Source: Methylobacterium sp. FF17 (GTDB taxonomy: Bacteria; Pseudomonadota; Alphaproteobacteria; Rhizobiales; Beijerinckiaceae). Taken from it: 64,000 bases of DNA. Under the pieces are notes generated by a model. That model saw only the letters and a program-made list of their open reading frames with translations, was not told the origin of the DNA and made no database searches. The stretch spans positions 434,001-498,000 of the forward strand of contig NZ_CP107532.1 of assembly GCF_025813715.1 (NCBI RefSeq). The letters run 5' to 3'. A program made the position numbers and the translations under genes. Below are positions 8,480-17,693 of the stretch, piece by piece (the stretch's first letter is position 1; every line of letters starts with the position of its first letter).

Positions 8480-9316
8480 ATGCAGACCCTGTCCGCCCCG
8501 CACCCGCAGACCTCCGGCGCGCCCCGACGCGCGGCGCCGGCCCCGATCATCCGGGTCCGCGACCTCGTCGTCGGCTTCGGTAACAAGATCGTGATGAAGG
8601 GGCTGAACCTCGACATCCGCCGGGGCGAGATCCTCGGCTTCGTCGGCCCGTCGGGCCAGGGCAAGTCGGTGCTCACCCGCACGATCCTCGGCCTCGTGCC
8701 GAAGCGCGCCGGCACCATCGAGGTGTTCGGCGAGGACGTGGACGGGCTCACCGTCGCCCGCCGGCGCCAGATCGAGCAGCGCTGGGGCGTTCTGTTCCAG
8801 CAGGGCGCTCTGTTCTCGGCGCTCACCGTCAAGCAGAACATCCAGATGCCGATGCGCGAGCATCTCAACCTGTCCGAGCGGCTCCTCGACGAATTCGCCC
8901 GCCTCAAGATCGAGATGGTGGGCCTGAAGCCGGATGCCGCCGACAAGCTGCCGTCCGAGCTCTCCGGCGGCATGATCAAGCGTGCGGCGCTCGCCCGCTC
9001 CCTCGCCCTCGACCCCGAGATCCTGTTCCTCGACGAGCCGACCTCCGGGCTCGACCCGATCGGCGCCGGCGAGTTCGACGAACTCGTCGCCACCCTGAAG
9101 CAGACCCTGGGGCTGACCGTGTTCATGGTCACGCACGACCTCGACAGCCTCTACACGGCCTGCGACCGCATCGCGGCGCTGGGCGACGGCCAGATCATCG
9201 CTCAGGGGACGATCGCCGAGATGCTCGAGAGCGACCATCCCTGGCTGCGCTCCTACTTCCACGGCAAGCGCGGACGCGCGGTCGTCCCTCAGGGAGGTCC
9301 GCATGCCCGCGCCTGA
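8480..9316 (+). CDS. mlaF: MCE/Mla ABC transporter ATP-binding protein
   Basis: A 278-residue ABC ATPase: Walker A GPSGQGKS (about 56-63), Q-loop region FQQGALFSALTV (typical of MlaF, about 109-120), signature LSGGM (about 159-163), Walker B ILFLDEPTSGLDP and the H-loop MVTHD. It energises lipid movement through the MlaE homologue encoded 21 bp upstream and the MCE protein encoded downstream. Length and motif spacing are normal for MlaF. The first about 25 residues are Pro/Ala-rich and outside the nucleotide-binding domain. Confidence 0.95.
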   Translation: MQTLSAPHPQTSGAPRRAAPAPIIRVRDLVVGFGNKIVMKGLNLDIRRGEILGFVGPSGQGKSVLTRTILGLVPKRAGTIEVFGEDVDGLTVARRRQIEQRWGVLFQQGALFSALTVKQNIQMPMREHLNLSERLLDEFARLKIEMVGLKPDAADKLPSELSGGMIKRAALARSLALDPEILFLDEPTSGLDPIGAGEFDELVATLKQTLGLTVFMVTHDLDSLYTACDRIAALGDGQIIAQGTIAEMLESDHPWLRSYFHGKRGRAVVPQGGPHARA

Positions 9317-9384
9317 CGCCGCCGACGCGACAGGTGCGACCCCGCACCGCGCCCGCCCCATCCCCCCAAGGTATCGCTGATCCG

Positions 9385-10467
9385 ATGGAGACCCGCGCGA
9401 ACTACGCCCTGATCGGCGCCTTCACCCTGGCCGTACTGGTCGCGGCCTTCGGATTCGTGTTCTGGCTCCAGGGCGGCTCGCGCAGCCAGGTCCGGCAGGC
9501 GGTACGCATCGTGTTCTCCGGCAGCGTCGGCGGCCTCGCCAAGGGCTCCACCGTCGCCTTCAACGGCATCAAGGTCGGCGAGGTCACGGATGTGCGCCTG
9601 CTGCCGCAGGATCCGCGCCGCGTGGTCGCCCTGGTCGAGGTGGAGCGCACCACCCCCTTGCGGGCCGACACCCGCGCCCGCCTCGATTCCGCGATGCTGA
9701 CCGGCGTCTCCACGATCTCGCTGTCGGGCGGCAACGCCGATGCGCCCGCCCTGACCCCGGGATCCGGCGACCAGATGCCGACGATCTTCGCGGATTCCTC
9801 CGACATCCAGGACATGATGGCGGCGGCCAAGCAGATCGCCCAGCGCGCCGACGACGTGCTTCAGCGCCTCGACAAGGTGGTGGCCGGCAACGAGGGCGCG
9901 ATCACCCGCACGCTCGCCAACGTGGAGGCCTTCTCGAAGACCCTCGCGGAGGCCGGCCCGGCGGTGAGCGGCCTCGTGAAGGCCATCGACGGGCAGAAGC
10001 TCAACCGCGTCATCGACAACGCCGAGCGCTTCTCCGGGGCGCTCGCCGCCGGCAGCCCCGACATCGAGGGCGCGCTCAAGGACGCCCGCTCGCTGGCCGC
10101 CAAGCTCAACGCCTCGGCGGACCGGGTCGACGCGGTGCTGAAGGGCGCGGAAGGCTTCCTCGGCTCGGCCTCCGGCTCGGCCGGCACCAGCACCTTCACG
10201 GAGGTGCGCGAGGCCGCGATCTCGGTGCGCGACGCGGGCCGCGCCTTCCGGACGCTGTCCGAGAACCTCGACAAGCGCACCTCGAACATCGCCACCAGCT
10301 TCAACCGCCTGAGCGGCACCGGCCGGCGCGAGGTCGAGGCCCTCTCGACCGACGGCCAGCGGACGCTCAACACCCTGAACCGGACGGTCAAAAGCCTGGA
10401 GCGCGATCCGAGCCAGGTGATCTTCGGCGGCAAGCCATCGTTGCCGGAATACAACGGTGGCCGCTGA
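9385..10467 (+). CDS. mlaD: MCE-domain lipid-binding protein (MlaD family)
   Basis: A 360-residue protein with one N-terminal membrane anchor (ALIGAFTLAVLVAAFGFVFWL, about 7-27) followed by a single MCE domain (about 40-115; FSGSVGGLAKGSTVAFNGIKVGEV is the family signature) and a long helical C-terminal region. It would sit in the inner membrane with the MCE ring in the periplasm, carrying lipid between membranes. The ATG at 9385 was preferred to an in-frame ATG at 9334 because it lies right before the anchor. It is co-directional with mlaE and mlaF and about twice the length of E. coli MlaD, as is usual for the single-MCE proteins of Rhizobiales. Confidence 0.92.
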   Translation: METRANYALIGAFTLAVLVAAFGFVFWLQGGSRSQVRQAVRIVFSGSVGGLAKGSTVAFNGIKVGEVTDVRLLPQDPRRVVALVEVERTTPLRADTRARLDSAMLTGVSTISLSGGNADAPALTPGSGDQMPTIFADSSDIQDMMAAAKQIAQRADDVLQRLDKVVAGNEGAITRTLANVEAFSKTLAEAGPAVSGLVKAIDGQKLNRVIDNAERFSGALAAGSPDIEGALKDARSLAAKLNASADRVDAVLKGAEGFLGSASGSAGTSTFTEVREAAISVRDAGRAFRTLSENLDKRTSNIATSFNRLSGTGRREVEALSTDGQRTLNTLNRTVKSLERDPSQVIFGGKPSLPEYNGGR

Positions 10468-10572
10468 TCCGGTGAGTTCCCGGGCCGAGGGTGTCGCGGC
10501 GCACGGCACCACCAGCGACATACGTTAGTTTACCGCCACGCCGCGCGCCTGCGCGGTGACGGGCTTTCCGGA

Positions 10573-11166
10573 ATGCGTATGACGATCCCCAAGACAGCCC
10601 CCGCGCTCGTCGCGATGTTCCTGGCTGCCGCGCTCGGCGGCTGCGGCGGGGGTGCGGTGCCGCTGACCTTCGACCTCGCCGCCCTGCCCGCGACCGGCCG
10701 GGCCGGCACCTCCGCGCGCGCGTTCAGCGTGGCCGAACCGGTGGGCATCCAGCCCTTCGAGGCGGACCGCATCATCGTGCGCGAGCCCGGCGGCGCGCTC
10801 TCGTTCCTCGGGGGCGGCCAATGGGCCGACCGTCTGCCCCGCCTGATCCAGACCCGCCTGATCCAGAGCCTGGAGAATTCCGGGCGGCTGAAATCGGTGA
10901 GCCGCCCCGGCGACAAGATCGTCTCCGAGTTCCAGCTGATCAGTGAGATCCGGGCCTTCGACATCGCGGCCGGCACCGGCGAGGCCGTGGTCGATATCTC
11001 GGCCAAGATCGTCGCGGAGGGCACCGGCAAGGTGGTGGCCGCGCGGATCTTCACCGCGCGCGTGCCCGTGCCGAAGGTCGATGCCGGCAGCGCCGCAGTG
11101 GGCCTCGACGCCGCCCTGGCGCGGGTGCTCGCCGAGATGGTCGCCTGGGTCAATTCCGGGCGCTGA
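10573..11166 (+). CDS. ABC-type transport auxiliary lipoprotein
   Basis: A 197-residue lipoprotein: signal peptide ending in the lipobox LGGC (Cys24 would be lipidated), then a domain of the ABC_trans_aux family (YrbC/PqiC-like; FDLAALP near the N-terminus and the DRIIVREPGGALSFLGGGQWADRLPRLIQTRLIQSLENSG segment in shorter parts typical of it). Proteins of this family are outer-membrane-facing partners of MCE transporters, as PqiC is for PqiAB. Position 105 bp after the MlaD homologue supports this. It appears to close the transporter operon and converges on the acyl-CoA ligase gene. Confidence 0.88.
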   Translation: MRMTIPKTAPALVAMFLAAALGGCGGGAVPLTFDLAALPATGRAGTSARAFSVAEPVGIQPFEADRIIVREPGGALSFLGGGQWADRLPRLIQTRLIQSLENSGRLKSVSRPGDKIVSEFQLISEIRAFDIAAGTGEAVVDISAKIVAEGTGKVVAARIFTARVPVPKVDAGSAAVGLDAALARVLAEMVAWVNSGR

Positions 11167-11256
11167 GGCGCCGCGGGTCTCATTCGACTCCGGGCGTTCG
11201 CTTCGGGGCTCCGGCGGCGGCTGATGGGGATCCGATCCGCAGCGGGCTCGCCGATC

Positions 11257-12768
11257 TCAGCCGGTCCGCAGCAGGTCCTCCGCACGCTGGCGCAAGGCGT
11301 TGCGGTCGATCTTGTTGGTCGAGGCCAACGGCATCGCGTCGATGAACCAGACACGGCGCGGATGCTGGTAGGCGGGGGCGTTGGCGAGTGCGTGCGCCTT
11401 CAGGCCCGCCTCGTCGACGGATCCGTTGGGCCGGCGCACCACGAAGGCCACGGGCTTGGTGCCCTTGATCGCGTCGTCGACCGGCACCACGCAGGCCTGA
11501 AGCACATCGGGATGGCCCTGGAGGACCGCTTCGACCTCACCGGGGAAGATGTTCTCGCCACCCGACACGAACATGTCGTCGGTCCGGCCAAGGAAATAGT
11601 GCATGCCGTCGCGGTCGCGGCGGAAGACATCGCCGGTGTCGTAGTAGCCGTCGGGCGTGATCGGGCTGCGCACCTCCGGCCTGTCGTGATAGCCCAGCAT
11701 GATCGCGGGACTGCGGATCTGCAGGACCCCGGTATCGGGCGCGTCCGGGCCGACGAGGCGCACCGACACTTCGCGATGAGGATAGCCCACCGAGTCGACC
11801 GGGATCGGAAGGCCGTTGGGATGGCCGTCGAAGACGACGGGGCCGCCTTCCGTGGTTCCGTAGGCGTTGAGGATCCGTGCGTTCGGTAGCAGCGCGCGGA
11901 TCTGGTGGGCCAGGGCTTCGCTGACCGGTGCCGAGCCCATCCGCACCACGCGCACGCTCGTGAGATCGGCCGCCCGCAACGCCTCGTCCTCACGCAGCAT
12001 CATCGCGATCATCGGCGGCACGGCTGTCAGCCAGGTGCAGCGGTAGCGGCTGATCGCGTCGAGATAGGCCTTCGCCTCGAACTGCGGCAGCAGCACCACC
12101 GTCGTGCCGGCCGCGCAGGCGAGGAGCGCCAGGGCCAGGGCGTTCATGTGGTAGAGCGGCGCCGCGATGAGGATCCGGTCCCCGCGCAGGTCGGTTCCGG
12201 CCATGCGGGTGCGCACGACCCAGAGATGGCTCGCATGCGAGAGCCGTACGCCCTTCGGCCGGCCGGTGGACCCCGAGGTGTAGAGGAACAGGGCCGCCTC
12301 GTCCGGTTCGGGGGCGATGGGCTCGAAGGGGCCGGGATCGAGCCAGGCTGCGAAGCTCGCGCCGCCCTCGGCGTCGAACGCGGCGACGCGCGTGTCCGGC
12401 CCCAGACCGTTGAGCTGCGCCCGGCGCGGCCCGTCGCAGAGGATCAGCCGCGCGCCGCAATCCGCGATCACCCGCGCGATCGTGGCGGGCGGGAACTTAT
12501 GGTTCACCGGCACCGGAACGACGCCGGCCCGCATCGCGCCGAGGAGCGCGGCGAGGGCGTCCGCCCGGTTGGCCGAGAGGATCGCGATCCGCTCGCCGCG
12601 GCGGATTCCGCCGCGCAGGAGCCCGCGCGCGAAGGCGTCCGCCAGCGCCTCGAACCCGGCGCGGCTCATGATCTCGTGCTCCTCGCCGGGCCGGACCCCG
12701 ATGATCAGGGGCCGCTCGGGATCGCCGCTCCGATCGACGAAGGCACCGAGATTCGTCACGGCTTTCAT
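11257..12768 (-). CDS. AMP-forming acyl-CoA synthetase / ligase
   Basis: A 503-residue member of the ANL adenylating superfamily. Visible motifs: P-loop LYTSGSTGRPKGV (about 164-176), YGTTEGGP (A5), YDTGDVFRRD (A7), and the C-terminal NKIDRNALR whose Lys is the adenylation lysine. It should activate a carboxylic acid to its CoA thioester. The ATG at 12768 overlaps the stop of the upstream VOC gene in an ATGA, which fixes the start although the frame is open further upstream. It is the last gene of the eight-gene GntR/ABC operon. The natural acid is unknown. Confidence 0.9.
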   Translation of the reverse strand: MKAVTNLGAFVDRSGDPERPLIIGVRPGEEHEIMSRAGFEALADAFARGLLRGGIRRGERIAILSANRADALAALLGAMRAGVVPVPVNHKFPPATIARVIADCGARLILCDGPRRAQLNGLGPDTRVAAFDAEGGASFAAWLDPGPFEPIAPEPDEAALFLYTSGSTGRPKGVRLSHASHLWVVRTRMAGTDLRGDRILIAAPLYHMNALALALLACAAGTTVVLLPQFEAKAYLDAISRYRCTWLTAVPPMIAMMLREDEALRAADLTSVRVVRMGSAPVSEALAHQIRALLPNARILNAYGTTEGGPVVFDGHPNGLPIPVDSVGYPHREVSVRLVGPDAPDTGVLQIRSPAIMLGYHDRPEVRSPITPDGYYDTGDVFRRDRDGMHYFLGRTDDMFVSGGENIFPGEVEAVLQGHPDVLQACVVPVDDAIKGTKPVAFVVRRPNGSVDEAGLKAHALANAPAYQHPRRVWFIDAMPLASTNKIDRNALRQRAEDLLRTG

Positions 12769-13565
12769 GATCGATGTCGACACAGGAGATGAAGATCGAA
12801 GGCGGGGAGCGCCAGCGCCCCCGTTCCCGGGCCGAGCCGGGTCCAATGGGCCCCGGGAAGGGACAGGGCCCGCGCCGCGAGGGCGTCGAGACCGTCAAAG
12901 ACGAGGCCGAGATCGCGGAAGCACGCCCGCTCCCCCGGGACGAGCGTGATCGTCATGCCGTCGAGGCGGATCCGCCAGGCCCTGTCGATGACGGCGGCCG
13001 GGGCCCCGCAGGCGGCGGCGTAGCGGCCCGCCTCTGCCTCGGGATCGGGGCTTTCGACCGTCAGGGTGTCGAGCCCGAGGAACCCGTTCGGATGCTCGAA
13101 GGCGTCGGGCCGCCAGACCAGTTCCGGCGTCAGATGCTCGCAATGGTAGAGTCGCCCGGCGGGAAACAGGTCCGCGCGCAGGCGTACGGTGCGGAATCGG
13201 GCCTCCGCGACGGCTCCGTCGACCGTCACCGGCCGCGAGAAGGCCACGGGCGGCCCGGCGGTAAGGCCCGCCGCCGCGAGGCGGGCCTGGGTGGCGTCGG
13301 CGTCCTGGCTCCTCAGGACGAGGCCGTTCAGGCCGAACGGACTGTCGATGATGTCCTGACGCTGCGGACCGGCCTCGGGCAGGCCGACCAGTTCGAGATA
13401 GGCGCCCGGCGTCATCATCAGGTGGTTGATGGAGCCGAGGGAGTGGTGCCCACGGGGTGTCAGCTGGAAGCCGAGCGCCGCGAAGCAGGCGGCGGCCTCG
13501 TCCATGCGGCGCTGGACGTTGATCACCACGTGGTCGAGGACGCCACCCGTCGCGGCCGCGCTCAT
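12765..13565 (-). CDS. VOC (glyoxalase-like) family protein
   Basis: A 266-residue protein with two vicinal-oxygen-chelate halves. It begins LDHVVINV, a typical first beta strand with a metal-ligand His (about His12), and has AYLELVGLP (about 63-71; the Glu is a usual metal ligand), then a second half starting around residue 160 (FLGLDTLTVESPDP). It most resembles the glyoxalase_3-like subset. The reaction could be isomerisation, lyase or dioxygenase chemistry; nothing here decides. ATGA overlaps with both the thioesterase gene upstream and the ligase downstream show translational coupling. Confidence 0.85.
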   Translation of the reverse strand: MSAAATGGVLDHVVINVQRRMDEAAACFAALGFQLTPRGHHSLGSINHLMMTPGAYLELVGLPEAGPQRQDIIDSPFGLNGLVLRSQDADATQARLAAAGLTAGPPVAFSRPVTVDGAVAEARFRTVRLRADLFPAGRLYHCEHLTPELVWRPDAFEHPNGFLGLDTLTVESPDPEAEAGRYAAACGAPAAVIDRAWRIRLDGMTITLVPGERACFRDLGLVFDGLDALAARALSLPGAHWTRLGPGTGALALPAFDLHLLCRHRS

Positions 13566-13981
13566 TTGGCCGGTGCGGTCATGTAGACGCCGCGTCCGCT
13601 CGCGAGCAGCCGGCCCTCGCCGTCGAGGATCTGCGCCTCGGCCACCGAGATCTGGCCGCCGAACTTCACGACCTTGCCCCGGCAGGTCAGGTCGCCCTGC
13701 ATCGCGGCCCGGTGATAGTCGACGCGCAGGTCGACCGTCGGCACGCCCCGGCCGGTCTTCGAGACGAGCGCCCAGTCGGCCGTGAGGTCCACGAGCGTCG
13801 CCAGGATGCCGCCATGCGTGTAGCCGCGCTCGGCGTTGACGACCCATTCGGGGCGCCATGTGGCCCGGAGTTCGATCTCGCCCTCGCCCACCGAGACGAC
13901 GCCGAGGCCGAGCCATTGGTGGAAGGGCCCTCGCAGGAGGAGCGCTTCGACCTGCTCTTTGGTCAGGATTGTGTCGGACAT
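13562..13981 (-). CDS. PaaI-type hotdog thioesterase
   Basis: A 139-residue hotdog-fold protein. The AERGYTHGGILATLVDLTADWAL segment (about 50-72, given in parts) is the PaaI signature in which HGG-x-x-x-x-L-x-D carries the catalytic Asp/Gly site, and VDLRVDYHRAA is the second conserved strand. Such enzymes hydrolyse acyl- or aryl-CoA thioesters. Beside a CoA ligase it may release a trapped product or clear dead-end thioesters. The start overlaps nothing upstream (11 bp from the MDR stop) and the stop overlaps the VOC start. Confidence 0.9.
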   Translation of the reverse strand: MSDTILTKEQVEALLLRGPFHQWLGLGVVSVGEGEIELRATWRPEWVVNAERGYTHGGILATLVDLTADWALVSKTGRGVPTVDLRVDYHRAAMQGDLTCRGKVVKFGGQISVAEAQILDGEGRLLASGRGVYMTAPAK

Positions 13982-13992
13982 TGCGATGCTCC

Positions 13993-15009
13993 TCAGGGGG
14001 TGACCACGATCTTGCCCAGGACCTCGCGGTCGCGGATCAGGCGCAGGCCTTCCGCCGCCTGATCGAGGGGCAGGACCTTGTCGATGGTGGGCTTGAGCGT
14101 GCCGGCCTGGATCATCTCCATCAGCGCCGAGAGGTCGTCGTGGTAGAAGCTGTTCGAGCCGATCACCTTCAGCTCGAAGCTCCAGATGTAGCGCAGGTCC
14201 TCCTTGGGATCGTGACCGGCGGTGGCGCCGCAGACCAGCAAGGTCCCGCCCCGCTTCAGGCACTTCAGGGACGGGACCCAGGTGTCGCCGCCGGTGAAGT
14301 TGATCACCACGTCCACGCCGCCCTCGTAGGTTCGGCGCTGGGGCTTGCCGTAATGCTGGATCGCCCATTTCGAGAAGTCGGTCTCGTGGTAGTTCACCAC
14401 GTGATCGGCCCCGAGCTCCTTCAGGCGCTGCGCCTTCTCGGCGCTGCCGGCGCAGGCGATCACCTCGGCGCCGAGTTGCTTGGCGAGCATCACGCAGCCC
14501 GTGCCGACGCCGCCGCTGGCGCCGAGGATCAGCACCCGGTCGCTGGCCTTGATCGTCTTGTGCGTGATCAGCATCCGGTGCGCCGTGCCGTAGGCGACCG
14601 GAAGCGAGGCCGCGTCCACGTAGCTCACGTCCGGCGGCATCGCGATGAGCTGGTCGGCGGAGACGCGGCAATACTCGGCCATGCCGCCGTCGAGCATCTC
14701 GCCCATCAGGCCCTTGGCCTTGTTGAGCGGGTTCACGAGCACCCGGTCGCCGTCCCGCCAGGGAGTGACACCCGGGCCGACCTCGACGATCTGTCCCGCC
14801 ATGTCGAGGCCGATCACCACCGGGAACGGCACCTTGATGCCGGGCATGCCCTTCACGGTGAAGACATCGTGGTAGTTGAAGGACGAGGCACCGACCCGGA
14901 TCACGACCTCGCCGGGACCGGCCTCGGGATACGGATGGTCCTCGGTGACCTTCAGATCCTCGATATCGCCGTGCTGCCCGAGCACGAGCGCTCGCATCGT
15001 ACGCGCCAT
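13993..15009 (-). CDS. Zinc-type MDR alcohol dehydrogenase / quinone oxidoreductase
   Basis: A 338-residue medium-chain dehydrogenase/reductase. The N-terminal GroES-like domain has GxxxxxMRALVLGQHG, NYHDVFTVKGMPG and PVVIGLDMAGQIVEVGPGV; the Rossmann domain has LILGASGGVGTG (about 163-174). The classical zinc-ligand Cys/His set of alcohol dehydrogenases is not evident at the usual catalytic positions, so an enoyl or quinone reductase type is more likely. NAD(P)H-dependent reduction or oxidation of an operon intermediate is inferred. It follows the substrate-binding-protein gene by 59 bp. Confidence 0.88.
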   Translation of the reverse strand: MARTMRALVLGQHGDIEDLKVTEDHPYPEAGPGEVVIRVGASSFNYHDVFTVKGMPGIKVPFPVVIGLDMAGQIVEVGPGVTPWRDGDRVLVNPLNKAKGLMGEMLDGGMAEYCRVSADQLIAMPPDVSYVDAASLPVAYGTAHRMLITHKTIKASDRVLILGASGGVGTGCVMLAKQLGAEVIACAGSAEKAQRLKELGADHVVNYHETDFSKWAIQHYGKPQRRTYEGGVDVVINFTGGDTWVPSLKCLKRGGTLLVCGATAGHDPKEDLRYIWSFELKVIGSNSFYHDDLSALMEMIQAGTLKPTIDKVLPLDQAAEGLRLIRDREVLGKIVVTP

Positions 15010-15068
15010 GACGTTGCGTCCTCTTCAGAATGATCGTTGGATTTCAGGGGAGACGAAGGAGGCGGCGG

Positions 15069-16055
15069 TCAGCGGACCGCCTTCGCGGCCTCGTAGGGGG
15101 CCGTGACGAGGGCGGAGGCCGGCAGGTCGCCCTTCACGGCGCCGACGGTCCTGTAAACCTCGAAAACCTGGCGCAGGGAGGCGACGTCCGCCGGCTCCAT
15201 CCGCACGGTGTAGATGCTGTCCCAGAGGGCGGCGTAGGCCTTCGCGTCCGCCTCGCTCAGGTTGGCCGCATCCCGCAGCGCCTTGGCGACCGCCGCCTTG
15301 TCGGACCGGCCGAATTCGTAGGTCTTGCGCATGGCCGCCACCACCTTGGCGGGGCCGCCCGGGTTCTCCGTCATCCAGGCGTTGCGCATCAGGCCGACGC
15401 CGAGCACGGGCGGCGCGTCGGAGTTCGTGATCTTGCGCCACTCCTCGCGAAAGCTGCCGATCTTGCGCAGCTTCATCTCCGGCAGGAGCGCGATCGTGAC
15501 CGTGCGCAGCGCCGCCGCGTCGATGTCCTTCTGGGCCAGGAACTGCGCGAGGCGCGGGTCGTTGCCCGGCACGCCCTGGTAGTCCCCGCTCGCGATGCCG
15601 TAGTTCGTCGCGAGGATCGCCGCGGTGATCACCGCCGTGGCGCTGCCGGCGGGCGAAGTGCCGATCTTCTTGCCCTTCAGGTCCGCCATCTGCCGGATCG
15701 GCGAATCCTCGGGCACGACGAAGTCGAGGTCGGCGACCTGGCTCGCCAGGACGATGCTGAGCGGCAAGCCGTCGGCGATCACGCTGAAGGCGGTGCCGGC
15801 ACTCGCGCCGATCGCGAAGTCGATCGCGCCGGCCGCCATTGCCTTGGTCGGCGCATTGACGTCGGGGAACTTCACGTACTCGACCGTGAGCCCCTCCTTC
15901 TCCATGTACCGGCCCGCCTCGAGGACGGCGCCGAAGCCGAGGCTGACGCCGGAACTCCAGTAGCCGATCCGCACGGTTTCGGCACGTGCGGGGGCTCCCG
16001 ACAGGCTTCCGAGCGCGAATGCGGCCACGGCCGTGAGATATCGAATCCGCTTCAC
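15069..16055 (-). CDS. ABC transporter periplasmic substrate-binding protein (NMT1/SsuA family)
   Basis: A 328-residue secreted protein with a signal peptide (about 1-25, cleavage after APARA) and an NMT1-like fold: VRIGYWSSGVSLGFGAVLEAG at the start of lobe 1, AMAAGAIDFAIGASAGTAF, and DLKGKKIGTSPAGSA. The family binds sulfonates, taurine, thiamine precursors, nitrate or aromatic acids. Here it pairs with the permease and ATPase encoded directly upstream. Bound ligand is unknown; neighbouring CoA ligase and thioesterase suggest an organic acid. Confidence 0.9.
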   Translation of the reverse strand: MKRIRYLTAVAAFALGSLSGAPARAETVRIGYWSSGVSLGFGAVLEAGRYMEKEGLTVEYVKFPDVNAPTKAMAAGAIDFAIGASAGTAFSVIADGLPLSIVLASQVADLDFVVPEDSPIRQMADLKGKKIGTSPAGSATAVITAAILATNYGIASGDYQGVPGNDPRLAQFLAQKDIDAAALRTVTIALLPEMKLRKIGSFREEWRKITNSDAPPVLGVGLMRNAWMTENPGGPAKVVAAMRKTYEFGRSDKAAVAKALRDAANLSEADAKAYAALWDSIYTVRMEPADVASLRQVFEVYRTVGAVKGDLPASALVTAPYEAAKAVR

Positions 16056-16113
16056 GCTCTTCTCCGAATTCCAGACTACTGCTGGCCCATGTATTCCGCA
16101 TGTTCAGCCGTAT

Positions 16114-16932
16114 TCACGACTGAGTGGTCTTCTTCCACGCGAAGAGTTGCCGTTCGATCGGCTTCAGAACGAAGCTCTCGAGTCCAATCATCAGGGTCAC
16201 GAGGGTGAGCGTCCAAGCAAAGACCTGGTCCGTCTGCACCAGGTCGGCGGCCTGGCGGAGCCGGTAGCCGATGCCGCTGCTGGCCCCCAGGGATTCCGCG
16301 ACGAGGCTGACGCGGGCGCCGAAGCCGAAGGCGAGCCGCGCCCCGGAGAAGAAATTCGGCAGGATGGTGGGGAGATAGATCTTGGTGAGCACCTTGCTGC
16401 CGGGCATGCGGAAGGTCCGGGCGAGCTCCAGGTGCTCGGCGCTCACCGTCCGGGTGCCCTGCCAGACGTTGGTCAGGATCAACGGCATCGCGGTCATGAA
16501 GACCACGAAGATCGTCGTCCAATTGGACAAGCCGAACCAGATCAGCGCGAAGATCGCCCAGATCGTCGAGGAGACGGTGTTCATCACCGTCAGTGCGGGC
16601 TCGAAGAAGCCGCCCAGCGTCCGGCTCGCACCGAGCAGGAGCCCCAGCGGCAGGCCGACGAGGGTGGCGAGCGCGAAGCCCGCGGCGATCCGCCAGAAGG
16701 TGATGCCGAGATCGGCCGCAAAGCTCGGCTGGACCACGAGGCTGCTCCAGGCGGACCAGACCCGGGTCGGGCTCGGCAGGACGAAGCTCGGCGCGTGCAG
16801 CGAACCGAGCTGCCAGGCGATCAGCGCCAGGACGAGGAGAGCGAGGCGCTGCAGGATCGCTCCGGCCCAGCCTCGCCGGGCGTCGGATCGCCTCGGTCCG
16901 TGAACGAGGCGCGCGGGTGTCTGGGCCAGCAT
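16114..16932 (-). CDS. ABC transporter permease (SsuC/TauC family)
   Basis: A 272-residue inner-membrane permease with about six helices and a BPD-type EAA loop near HLELARTFRMPGSKVLTKIYLP (given in parts; the conserved Gly is in this loop). SsuC-like features include WQLGSLHAPSFVLPSPTRVW at the N-terminus and GIGYRLRQAADLVQTDQVFAW near the end. The ATG shares one base with the stop of the ATPase gene (TGATG), so the two are coupled. Confidence 0.92.
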   Translation of the reverse strand: MLAQTPARLVHGPRRSDARRGWAGAILQRLALLVLALIAWQLGSLHAPSFVLPSPTRVWSAWSSLVVQPSFAADLGITFWRIAAGFALATLVGLPLGLLLGASRTLGGFFEPALTVMNTVSSTIWAIFALIWFGLSNWTTIFVVFMTAMPLILTNVWQGTRTVSAEHLELARTFRMPGSKVLTKIYLPTILPNFFSGARLAFGFGARVSLVAESLGASSGIGYRLRQAADLVQTDQVFAWTLTLVTLMIGLESFVLKPIERQLFAWKKTTQS

Positions 16933-17693
16933 CACGCGCTCGCGGTGGACAGGCTGATCCGCAGGCGACGGACCGCCTCGGTGACCGCCTCGGACAGGGG
17001 ATCGCGCGGATAGGGCAGATCGATATCGCGGATCTCGCCGATCCGGCCGGGCCGGGGGTGGAGCACCACCACCCGGTTTGCGAGCACGACCGCTTCCTCC
17101 ACGTCGTGCGTGACGAAGACGAGCGTCATCGCCCGAAGCGCCGCGATGCGCAGGAGTTCGGCATGCATCTGCGCGCGAATGCCCGGGTCGAGCTTCGAGA
17201 ACGGCTCGTCGAGGAGCAGGATCCGCGGCTCGGTGACCAGGCTGCGGGCCAGCGCCACCCGGCTGCGCATGCCGCCGGACAGCTCGTGCGGATAGGCGTC
17301 CCGGAAGCCCGCGAGGCCGACGAGCGCGAGGGTATCCTCGACCCGGTGCTCCCGTTCGGACCGGCGCATCCCGCCGGCTTCGAGACCGAAGGCCACGTTC
17401 TGGGCGGCCGTGCGCCAGGGCAGGAGCCGATCCTCCTGGAACATGTAGGTCATCGCCCGCCAGTCCCGGAACGCGTGGGAAGGGATGCCGTCGAGGCGGA
17501 TCGCGCCCTCGTCCGGCTCGAGCAGGCCCGCGATCATGTTCAGGAGCGTGCTCTTCCCGCAGCCGGACGAACCGAGGATCGCGACGATGGCCTGCTGCGG
17601 GATCGCGACGGTGACGGTGTCGAGCACGTGGAGGGGGGTGCCGCCGCGCTGATCGAACCACTTGCTGACCCGATCGAACTCGATCGCGTTCAT
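16932..17693 (-). CDS. ABC transporter ATP-binding protein (SsuB/TauB family)
   Basis: A 253-residue ABC ATPase: Walker A GSSGCGKS (about 41-48), the LLPW motif of the SsuB/NrtD group in FQEDRLLPWRTAAQNV, signature LSGGM (about 139-143), Walker B ILLLDEPFSKLD, H-loop VTHDVEEA. It powers the importer formed with the neighbouring permease and binding protein. Its start overlaps the stop of the GntR gene in an ATGA. Confidence 0.94.
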   Translation of the reverse strand: MNAIEFDRVSKWFDQRGGTPLHVLDTVTVAIPQQAIVAILGSSGCGKSTLLNMIAGLLEPDEGAIRLDGIPSHAFRDWRAMTYMFQEDRLLPWRTAAQNVAFGLEAGGMRRSEREHRVEDTLALVGLAGFRDAYPHELSGGMRSRVALARSLVTEPRILLLDEPFSKLDPGIRAQMHAELLRIAALRAMTLVFVTHDVEEAVVLANRVVVLHPRPGRIGEIRDIDLPYPRDPLSEAVTEAVRRLRISLSTASA